DNA of 64,000 bases from positions 62,001 through 126,000 of the forward strand of contig JAULSN010000003.1 of NCBI GenBank assembly GCA_033439765.1. Reading direction: 5' to 3'. The first letter of the stretch is position 1. Each line of letters opens with the position of its first letter. Origin of the DNA: Lasiosphaeria ovina. Taxonomy: Eukaryota; Ascomycota; Sordariomycetes; Sordariales; Lasiosphaeriaceae. Below, in pieces: positions 22,401 to 30,978 of this stretch. Under the pieces are notes generated by a model. The model worked only from the letters and a program-made list of their open reading frames with translations, ran no database searches and was not told the origin of the DNA. The position numbers and the translations under genes were made by a program.

Positions 22401-23366
22401 CCTAACCGCTACTAATTATAGTAGACGGAGAATCCTATAAAGTTATATTTAATATATTACCGTTAATAAAGTAATTCGATATATTACTAGGGGACCTATA
22501 GCTAGAAGCCTATAACCCCGATATTTAGTAGGAGAAAGGTAATAAATTTCTCGCTAGTTAAAGAAAGAAAAACCGTAGATTAGGACGCTAACCTCGGAAA
22601 GAAAACCCTTAAGACGACGAGGAAGGGCCGCTTAATATAAAGAGTAGGAGCTAAGATCGTTATATAGGCTAATATAGGGATTATAATAGGTCGATTAAGC
22701 CGAAATAAGGACGACTTAAGATACCGGATAAGTTTAAGAACGTACCCTATAAATACCTAAAATATAATATCTTTAGAGACCGAATAAGGGACTAATTACT
22801 AAAGTATAGACTATTCGATTATAAGATTAACCTAAAGCTAGGAGTAAAGCTTAGGAGATATAGTATTTATTACCTTACGCCGTAATAGGATAAGGTAATA
22901 AAGGAGTATCTAAGTAAAAACCTATTACGCGGTTTTATTAAACGCTCTAGATTAGAGGTAGCCTACCTTATACTATTCGTATTACGAAAGTAGGGAAAGC
23001 TATATATAGTTATAGACTACCGTACTCTAAATAAGGAGATTATTAAAAACCGGTATCCCCTCCTATTAATTACCGAAATATACGATCGGTTATTTAAGGC
23101 GAAGTAGTTTACTAAACTTAACCTCCTTTTCGGATTTAGTTATATTAGAATTAGAGAAGGAAATAAGTAGAAGATAGCCTTTAGAACTCGGTATAGGTAC
23201 TTTAAGTACCTAGTAATACCGATAGGCTTAACTAACGCTCTAGTATTATTTTAAGAGATAATTAACTATACTTTACGCGACTATATTAATAAATTTACTA
23301 TAATCTATATCGATAATATCCTAATCTATAGTAAAACGTTAAAAGAGTATAAGAAGTATATATATA
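19472..23366 (+). mobile_element. Ty3/gypsy retrotransposon remnant, strongly RIPped and 3'-truncated
   Basis: With RIP stops ignored, a plus-strand translation shows, in order: a gag-like region near 20000-20600 (PPKKKLKIPYSKLYDGDKDK); an aspartic protease near 22240-22540 (DGGSNRNIIS where DSGAS-type is expected, later FDILLGD); and a reverse transcriptase near 22830-23366, including KLNLLFGFSYIRI, AFRTRYRYFKYLVIPIGLTN and IIYIDNILIYS, the YxDD box with Asp changed to Asn. The sequence stops just after the RT palm, where repeat copy B begins; RNase H and integrase are absent. CA and TG are nearly gone (rows 22021-22080 and 22861-22920 contain none) while CG remains, which is classic RIP of CpA. 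The element is dead. Confidence 0.85.
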
Positions 23367-24108
23367 TTGAACTACGTTCCTGTATAGGCCTGAACTCAGC
23401 ACCTATACAGGGTGCGCAGGGCAGTAGGCGCAGCGGAAGCAAGGCGTGTAGCGTATATCGGGAACCAAGTGCAGGGTAGGTCGATCAAGTGCAGGGTAGA
23501 CTGTAGGGAGCTGTGCCCTACGGTCCGATACAACAGTGCTTCTGCAAGGCACTGAGGGAAGCAGGCTGACTGACTACAGGTCTGTAGAACTCTGCTACAG
23601 GCCTGCCACTCAGACTGTGAGGACTCTGCTCAGCAGTCTACCTCGTAGGCTGTAGGGGACTCTGCCCTGCAGTCAGGGTCTTCGGGACCAACTGTGGGTG
23701 CTGAAGAAGACGGAGAGGAGTTGTATTATAGAAGTATAGTACAAAGAGTGGTGAGTGCAATGCTTGCTTGTTGCTTTCTTTTATACTCACAACAAGAGGC
23801 TTGCTTGCTTAAGGAAATCTATCTAAGAGAAAGGACAGGTCTATATAGACCTAAGGTGGGCTCTCTAGAAGGTTCTAGAGGCCCACAGGCTTCGTAGACA
23901 GCTCTGTATTCTATAGTCTTCTAGTGGGCTTGTCTTACGTGTGCCAAGACGTATAGGGGTTTCGAGAGGGTGCTGTGGGGCAAAGTAAACAATCTAGGTA
24001 TAGCGCCCTCAGCACCACACAACAGCCACAACACTCACAACTCCAACACAGCTACTGCAGTGCCCTGCACTTCAGGACCTACAACCCTAGTAACTAGCCA
24101 TACTTTAA
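23367..24108 (+). repeat. repeat copy B (long form), left arm of a palindrome
   Basis: A 742-bp unit starting TTGAACTACG with an initial stem CCTGTATAGG..CCTATACAGG. Hairpins with a shared 7-nt loop lie at 23499-23525, 23582-23600, 23612-23639 and 23648-23674. The second half (from about 23801) is absent from copy A but present in copy C. No protein-coding capacity is recognised. Confidence 0.85.
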
Positions 24109-24176
24109 CAATTATATATATCGTCGTTAAGGATACTATATTTAACTTTAATATTATATATAAGGGTAAACTACTA

Positions 24177-24925
24177 TTAAAGTATAGCTAGTTACTAGGG
24201 TTGTAGGGTCCTGAAGTATAGGGCACTACAGTAGCTGTGTTGGAGTTATGAGTATTATAGTTATTATATAGTGCTGAGGGCGCTATACCTAGATTGTTTA
24301 CTTTACCCCACAGCACCCTCTCGAAACCCCTATACGTCTTAGCATACGTAAGATAAGCCCACTAGAAGACTATAGAATATAGAGCTGTCTACGGAGCCTA
24401 TGGGCCTCTAGAACCTTCTAGAGAGCTTACCTTAGGTCTATATAGACCTGTCCTTTCTCTTAGATAGATTTCCTTCTCAAGCAAGCAAGCCTCTTATTAT
24501 GAGTATAAAAGAAAGCAACAAGCAAGCAGCGCACTCACTACTCTTTGTACTATATACCTTATATAATACAACTCCTCTTCGTCTTCTTCAGCACCTATAG
24601 TTAGTCCTAAAGACCCTAACTATAGGGCAGAGTCCCCTATAGCTTACGAGGTAGACTGTTGAGCAGAGTCCTCACAGTCTGAGTGGCAGGCCTATAGCAG
24701 AGCTCTATAGACCTGTAGTCAGTCAGCCTACTTCCCTCAGTGCCTTGCAGAAGCACTGTTATATCGGACCGTAGGGCACAGCTCCCTATAGTCTACCCTG
24801 CACTTGATCAACCTACCCTGCACTTAGTTCCCGATATACGCTACACGCCTTGCTTCCGCTGCGCCTGCTGCCCTACGCACCCTATATAGGTGCTGAGTTC
24901 AGGCTTATATAGAAACGTAGTTCAA
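24177..24925 (-). repeat. repeat copy C (long form, inverted), right arm of a palindrome
   Basis: The reverse complement of copy B over its whole length, separated from it by 68 bp (24109-24176). Differences are mainly CA-to-TA on either strand, so C looks more RIPped than B. Its outer end (..TTCAA, 24921-24925) is followed by TA, as copy A's outer start is preceded by TA. Confidence 0.85.
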
Positions 24926-25244
24926 TAGGGGCTTAGTAAGCGATGGAGAGCTAAAAAAAACACGTATACGGCTTGGAGGATTACTTACTATATAAGAGGT
25001 ATAGGATTTACTAGATTAGAAAGCCGTAGGTAAGTAGTTAGTTTAGGAAATACGATATAATAGTAGTAGTATAGGGGGGTCTCGTACGAAGATTCGGTAT
25101 TATAGCGTATATAGTAAGCCTAATTATAATATACGTACGTATAAGGAGGTTATAGAATCGTCTAATTTATCTATTTCTAATTTAGTTATTATGATTTCTT
25201 AGTATAGTTATATTATAATTAAGAATAGATTTAGTTAAGTAGTG

Positions 25245-25291
25245 GAAAGTAGTATACTCGCTTATTTAGTACACTCGCTTATTACGTACGT
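25245..25291 (-). repeat. right terminal inverted repeat of the pogo-like element
   Basis: The reverse complement begins ACGTACGTAATAAGCG and carries the same doubled ATAAGCGAGT unit as the left end. It differs from it mainly by CA-to-TA changes, as RIP predicts. Confidence 0.75.
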
Positions 25292-25293
25292 TA

Positions 25294-26267
25294 ATTAGAC
25301 TATTAACTAAAGGGACGCTTAGAGAACTATATTAAAAGCTATTAAATTTATTATTAAATAAATATCGCGTATTATTAACCTAATTAATATTAAGCATACT
25401 TTAGTACCTTAATAGGGAGGGTTAAAGCTAATTAAATATAATTAATAACGTCTACCCTTAATAATTACCCGGCGCTCCTTAGCGTACTCTATAGCCTAAC
25501 GTTAGTACTCGGCCGTAACGCCGTTCTCTTTTCCCTCTTTAATCCGCCTTTATAAATCCTTAAAGTCGACCTTATTTCTTACCGTAATTAGCGGGACGAA
25601 TACTAACGGTGCTACTACGTAAGGCTTAGGTTATTAAAGAAGAACGTTTAAGGTTTTTAATAAGCTCTTATTCTAAAACGTAAGAGTATAACCCGCCGGC
25701 TACTAACTAAGGCCCGGGACTAGACTACTACCGTTTATTTAGTTTATACTAAAAGGGTTATAAGCGGCTATATCTATAATATTATAGATTTACTATATAT
25801 TTAAATAGTAATCTCTCACTTCTTCTTCTCTTTAAGTCGCTGTTATTTAATTTTACGCTTCTAGTAATAGAACGTAATAATAATAACGAGGAATATAATA
25901 AATACTAAAATACTTAATATAATAATAAGAATATAAGTTATATTTATTTACTTTATTTATTTAAGATTTTTAATATATATATACTCTATAGCTTAACTAA
26001 TAACTAAAGACGTTATAATATATTACTTATAATAATAGTTATTAAGACGCTAGCTTATTAATTAATATATACGCCTTTTAAATAAAGAAATTACATCTTA
26101 GCTATTTATAATTAAAGTTACTTACTGCGGGTCCCGGGTAGTAAAGAAGGGATAATATATCTATTAGGGAATCTACCGCTTTATTACCCGTAGTACGGAT
26201 GCTTATTTAGGTATTAAGAAAGAGGAATTTGATTTCTCTTCAATTCGTAGAGCTTTCTTTTTTCTAA
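25294..26267. other. AT-rich RIPped DNA outside the TIR
   Basis: No intact gene. CA/TG are still rare up to about 26220, then composition changes abruptly at the kinase gene. Minus-strand translation between about 25960 and 25430 gives fragments between stops, such as a hydrophobic FIIFLVIIITFYY run with a basic stretch after it and later EGKENGVTAEY and AIEYAKERR, so this may be a RIP-destroyed gene or element end. Confidence 0.4.
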
Positions 26268-27820
26268 TTAGCCCTGGGGGAAGTCCTTATGCAACCATGG
26301 ATCCTTGAGCAGTTCCCTCGCCGTCATTCGGTCTTCGGGGCGCCAAGCTATCATTTTCCGGACAAAGTCGATGAACCTGCGTTTTCCCTCGCCGCTGACG
26401 TGGGTTAAGGTATTTTCGAATGAAAAGTCTGCAGGGATAAGCTTTGGGTTTTTGAGGTTACCTGGTGATGCTGATGAGCGACGGAAGTTATTGACGATGC
26501 AAACAGCGGTTTCACGTACCGTCTGGGGTGTAAAACTTTGACGTCCGTCTACCAGCAGCTAGCAGATCACTGGGCGCTGGGCCTAAGAGAGCAGTGATAT
26601 GGGCCAGGTGTGTCTGATCATCGTACTCGCTGGTTGGTTGGTCTCGAGACGCGTACTCAAACAGCTTGGTGCCCTCTAATAAATCCCAAAGCTGGGAAGA
26701 ATGGGATATTAGAAGTGACTTCGATATAGCGAGGACGAGGGACATACCATGACACCAAGGCTCCATATGTCGGCGCTATACCCATAGCCGGCATCGAGTA
26801 CTGCTTCGGGCGCTCGGTATATCTCGGCCTGGATGCAGCCTGTTTGTGGGACATCTCCTGTTACGGAGAGGTCAAAATCGGTGATTTGCACAACGCCAGT
26901 CGCCACAGATGGCTGGCCATAGTTGTTCCGAGAAAGATAAATGACGCGCCCGTGTATGTGCTTTTGCGGCAGCGGGTGGCCGTGCTCATCTCGGGCGTCG
27001 CGTTCCAGGATGGAGGGGTCTTCGACTTTGACCATGACATTGTCAGGCTTCAAGTCTATTTTCCGGTTAGCCAGGGTAATTTCATGTCTTTCTGTCAGAT
27101 CAAATCCAAGTGGTTAGCTACGCTGCCGTCTTACCGGCGTGAATGACATGGCACTCTGTGTGCAGATAGTCCAAGCCTTGTAATACCATCTGCACGATGA
27201 TTTTCAGAATCTGTGGGGGGATGACGGCACCAGTGAACCGCCGACAGTACAGCCATAGCGGCTCTCGTAATGGATCAAAAACAAGGCATTGGTGCTTCTC
27301 GCGCTCGCCATCTACGACAAACGAGTCGACAAGCTTCCGAACAAAGTGCCAGCCTTCGTGTCGGGGGTTCGCCCAAGCAATATGTCCAAGAACGGCCAAC
27401 TCGTCTTTGGCTAGTTTCTTGGCTGAACTGTGTCTAGTTGCATTTATCTTGATTGCCACGTATCGCTCCTGAAACCATCGCCAGCTGAGGCACACAGCGA
27501 TTAGACGAGATTAAAAGCAAAGCACGGTAGGGAAAGGAAATGGGAGACAACCGGTAAAGATCCCTAGCAAGCCAAACCGTTGAGCTGGAGCCATAGCCGA
27601 GTTTTGTGACGACCTGGTACCTCCCATTGAGGGTTTGGCCAAGGCGCGTGGGGAAGAAGCGTCGAGGGCTGTATTGCGGCGTCTTCTCTTCTTCGACCAG
27701 CTGGGCCGGGTCAAGATGCAATGCGACCGCCATCGATGGAGGCCATGGCTGGTGGCGCAATGGCAATCCAAGGAATCCGGACATTATTCTCGGGATTGTC
27801 GAATTCTTGCTGGCCGCCAT
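26268..27820 (-). CDS. SRPK-like serine/threonine protein kinase
   Basis: Five exons: 27820-27552, 27484-27135, 27055-26748, 26691-26520, 26461-26268; 430 aa. The Gly-rich loop LGYGSSSTVWLARD and the VAIKI lysine are split by intron 1. Next come the catalytic loop HADLKPDN (across intron 2), the metal-binding motif as DFD in place of DFG, the APE-region RAPEAVLD, and DIWSLGVM. The opening (GRYQVVTKLGYGSSSTVW) and the C-terminal RKMIAWRPEDRMTARELL..WL are typical of the many fungal SRPK-type kinases, which phosphorylate Ser/Arg-rich proteins. The stop codon lies at the edge of the RIPped block, yet the gene has no nonsense codon. DFD keeps the metal-binding Asp; activity is uncertain. Confidence 0.85.
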
Positions 27821-28378
27821 GGAGAAAAAAGGTGTTGTCGTCCCTCAGGCATTCCATACGTGATGCAGGTTAAGGAGTCTACAACGTAGGTAAGGTGGAG
27901 GTAGGTGCTTAACAGAAGGGAGGGAAGCGGTGCGACAGTCCGCTAAACCCCGAAAGGGCCACACCGTTGAAGCAAGGATTCCGCCCACGTGACAAACTCG
28001 ACACACTGAGCCAGAGCTGCTTCAGCCCTAACCCTGGCCCTCATGATGAGGTCGCACTCTCAAGTCATCACACTTCCTTGCGAGGAAACAAAATTGTAGC
28101 GCCACTTACCGCATCGTATGCACAACGATGGAGGGTTGTTGCACAACATCGGGTATTCTCATTGGCACACTGATGCACTGTCCTGCTTCGTAGAAGAGGG
28201 GTTCTCTCCGTAATTATTTTGTTTCGATTCCACCGACAACCTCGATACTCTCTCCGCAACTAGGTATCACCTAGCAAACCTCAAGAGGATAAGAACCGAG
28301 TTTTGATCATTGAGACTTCTTGGAACATATTAATCGTGTCTCAAACCAGTTTGTTGTCAGCCTCATTACGACGTGAAT
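27821..28378. other. intergenic 27821-28378
   Basis: Promoter side of the kinase. No gene is supported. Confidence 0.4.
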
Positions 28379-28737
28379 CATGAGCCGTTTTTTCCACTGC
28401 AGCTCGGGCCTTGCTTCGGTTCATCTGGAAGGGAACAGAACCAGTCGAAAGGTACGAAGACATGATCAGGGACAAGATGTCGAAGAACTCAAAGCTTGCC
28501 GGTGCTGATGTGGTCGAAATTTCGTGAGTGCTTTTACGTCAATAACTCTTTAGTCCCTCGACCTACCTAGAGCTAAAGCCTCGTAGCGGTCAGCCGCATA
28601 TTTCTCCTGCAGTTTCGAAGCTTCGAGTCTCGGGCAAGATTTTCCAAGAAGCTACCCGCTTGACTTCAGTCCACGCCTACGACGACGGAACAGTCAAGTT
28701 CTCCAAAGAGAGCTACAATGAGTCTCAGGAAAACTGA
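28379..28737 (+). pseudogene. possible small or degraded coding fragment
   Basis: A plus-strand frame entering before 28400 reads RALLRFIWKGTEPVERYEDM and continues SKNSKLAGADVVEIS to a good donor (GTGAGT near 28526). After an acceptor (CTCCTGCAG near 28613) a coding-like frame (SKLRVSGKIFQEATRLTSV, then DDGTVKFSKE) ends at a TGA at 28735-28737. The two halves do not join in the same phase, so either a base is lost or the exon boundaries differ. No family is recognised. Confidence 0.25.
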
Positions 28738-29243
28738 CGGGGGTTTTGGATTAACCGGGCAATGTTGATACCACCAAAGAGCCCAATTGTTGGATTTGAT
28801 GAGCAAGAAATGCTACCTGACTTTCTCGTTTGCTTTGTCCCATAGGATACGAGTATGGCTAAAAAATAAAAGGCGAAACGAAAAGCAACCAGGGTAACTA
28901 TGTTACTGGCCCGGAGTATTGAGGTTTTGTTAGAACTAGGAGATCCTTGACCTTTTCCGATAAACAACGCAATCATCCGCTTTCCTCGAGGAATCCGAAC
29001 CGAACGTACCCAACCATGCACCTGCATAGCCTAGGTGCCCAATTCAACTGGCGTGTCGGCTGTCGGAGCCTTTTGTTTCCGGACCACGTTAAAATCGTTG
29101 ACGAATCACAGCAGAGTCTTAATTATCTCCTCATCTTGGCTGAGAAGGATTCGGACAGCGGGCTCCTCGGATTTCAGTTCCTGTTTACCGCAGTCTGCTG
29201 TTTCAATACAGCACATTTCACTTCACCCGAAGCAGCATTCACC

Positions 29244-30674
29244 ATGGCCAACACTGCCCCAATAATTGCTGAAGAGGAGCGCCACGAGGGGGACACGGTT
29301 GAAGAGAAAGCAGAAATTCTCGCAGATCGCATCAGGAATAGCAAGCACTTCATCGTCTTCACTGGCGCGGGCATCTCAACATCAGCGGGTCAGTAGACAG
29401 ACAGTACACAACTCCTCAGACGGTGCGATATCTATTTTCTAATGAAAGAGCAAATCCACTCGTCCAGGCATTCCCGACTTCCGCGGTCCAGAGGGCATCT
29501 GGACGCTTAGAGCCCAGGGCAGACAGGGTATTTCAAAGACGACCGATACGCTGCAGGCCATCCCCACGCCGACGCATATGGCGCTCGTCGAACTGCAGAA
29601 CCGCGGGTTGCTCAAATACGTCGTCAGCCAAAACTGCGACGGCCTGCACCGCAGGAGCGGCATCTTACCAGTTAGTACTAACAATCATCCCGCCTCTCAC
29701 GCTTGCACATTGCACGACTTGACGTCCTATATCGTCCTACTCTAATACCACGAACATTTCCTCACTAGCAGGACCATATTTCCGAGCTGCATGGAAACAG
29801 CAACCGCGAGTACTGCAGGGACTGCGGCAAGGAGTACATCCGCGGTTGAGCTCCCCCCCTCCTCCCCCCTTTCATTCCAACCAACCCTGAAGAACATCAA
29901 CACTGACCATCAACAGACTTCCGGGCCGTGGCTACGTACGAGGTGACGGTGCACGACCATCGCACGGGGCGCAACTGCGCGCTGTGCGGCGGCGTGCTGC
30001 TCGACAGCATCGTCAATTTTGGCGAGCAGCTGCCGGCCGACCCCTTCAAGCGCGCGCGCGCCCACGCCAAGAAGGCGGACCTGTGTCTGGCGCTGGGCTC
30101 GTCGCTGACCGTGACGCCCGCCAACGAGATCCCCGAAGCTGTGGGCCAGCCACTGGCCCGCCGCGCCGGCGCCATGCTGGCCATCTGCAACCTGCAGTCA
30201 ACGCCGCTGGACGACCTGGCTAGCCTCCGGGTCTACGCGAGGACCGACGAGCTGATGGTTCGCATCATGGAGAAGCTAGCGCTGCCCATCCCCGCCTTTG
30301 TGCTACGCCGCCGGCTCATCGTCGAGCTCGCCACCAGCGGCGCCGCCAGCGACCGCCACGAGCTGCGCGTCCTGGGCGTCGATGTCGACGACACGCCCGT
30401 GACGTTTCTGCAGTCCGTCAAGCTCGAGCATAACCGACGTGTTGCGCGCCAAGAGCCCTTCACCATCAATTTTAGGGGTAGCTTGGACGAGGTGGTAGGA
30501 ATGCAGCTGAAGCTCGAGCTGCAGTTTATGGGCCATTACGGCGAGCCCAACCTGGAGATCATCCATGACTGGAGTGGTGCCGGGGTCAGCAGCACAGGGG
30601 AAGCGATTCGGACCCTGTATCTCCTCGAGTACAACCCGCAAAATTGGGAGTGGAAGACGGCCAAGCAAAACTGA
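29244..30674 (+). CDS. Sir2-family NAD-dependent deacylase (SIRT6/7-like)
   Basis: Four exons (29244-29388, 29468-29670, 29772-29844, 29917-30674), 392 aa. The NAD-binding motif [20 protein letters not shown] (residues 39-58) spans intron 1. QNCDGLH follows, then the catalytic His123 in SELHGN. A zinc module has Cys131/Cys134 (CRDC) and Cys161/Cys164 (CALC). [14 protein letters not shown] is the second nucleotide-binding segment. The [19 protein letters not shown] wording is closest to the SIRT6/7 (class IV) group. A C-terminal extension of about 140 residues follows. Expected role: NAD-dependent removal of acyl groups from histones or other proteins, probably nuclear. Exon 1 lies 500 bp after the fragment at 28.4-28.7 kb and is unaffected by RIP. 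Confidence 0.92.
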
Positions 30675-30978
30675 CTGACGGCAGTTGTGGGCAGTCAAAA
30701 AGAAGGAAACAAAGCTAGCTTATACTTTCTAACTAGGGACAAAAATTACATACAACACCAGGGATTCGCTGGTCGTCACCGACCCAACTACTAGTCTGGC
30801 CCTTAGTTGTTTATCTAGGGGAGAGCAGACGGGATCCCGAGTTTTCAGCTAGGTATGGTCGTATGTAGAGTAGAGAGGTAGTATGACTCCATTTGGAGCT
30901 AGCCCTGTCACTTACACGTCTCCTGTGCGAATCGAGACGTGGAGCAGGCCTCTTTGCGATTGTTAGATGTCCTTGGAA
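30675..30978. other. convergent intergenic 30675-30978
   Basis: 3' flanks of the sirtuin and of the C2H2 gene. Nothing else is seen. Confidence 0.5.

Larger units (their letters stand above)
18188..25293 (+). mobile_element. RIPped Fot1/pogo-like DNA transposon carrying nested elements
   Basis: Terminal inverted repeats of about 47 bp occur at 18190-18236 and 25245-25291, each directly flanked by TA (18188-18189 and 25292-25293), the target duplication of Tc1/mariner-pogo elements. Between the left TIR and 18713 a plus-strand translation, interrupted by TAG/TAA, reads like the N-terminal helix-turn-helix part of Fot1/Tan1 transposases (HPRLSYVEDMANRLLREYD, then TRFTRKYNY). Between 24926 and about 25190 the same strand gives the C-terminal tail, including a mutated knuckle (RYYSVYSKPNYNIRTYKEV, from an expected Cys/His form). 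The catalytic DDE core is missing; in its place is the 18714-24925 insert. No intact ORF remains, so it is not autonomous. Confidence 0.75.

Noticed and set aside
18190..25291. CRISPR-like array in the repeat block
   Set aside because: Repeats are long, inverted or hairpin-forming and not regularly spaced with unique spacers; the genome is eukaryotic.
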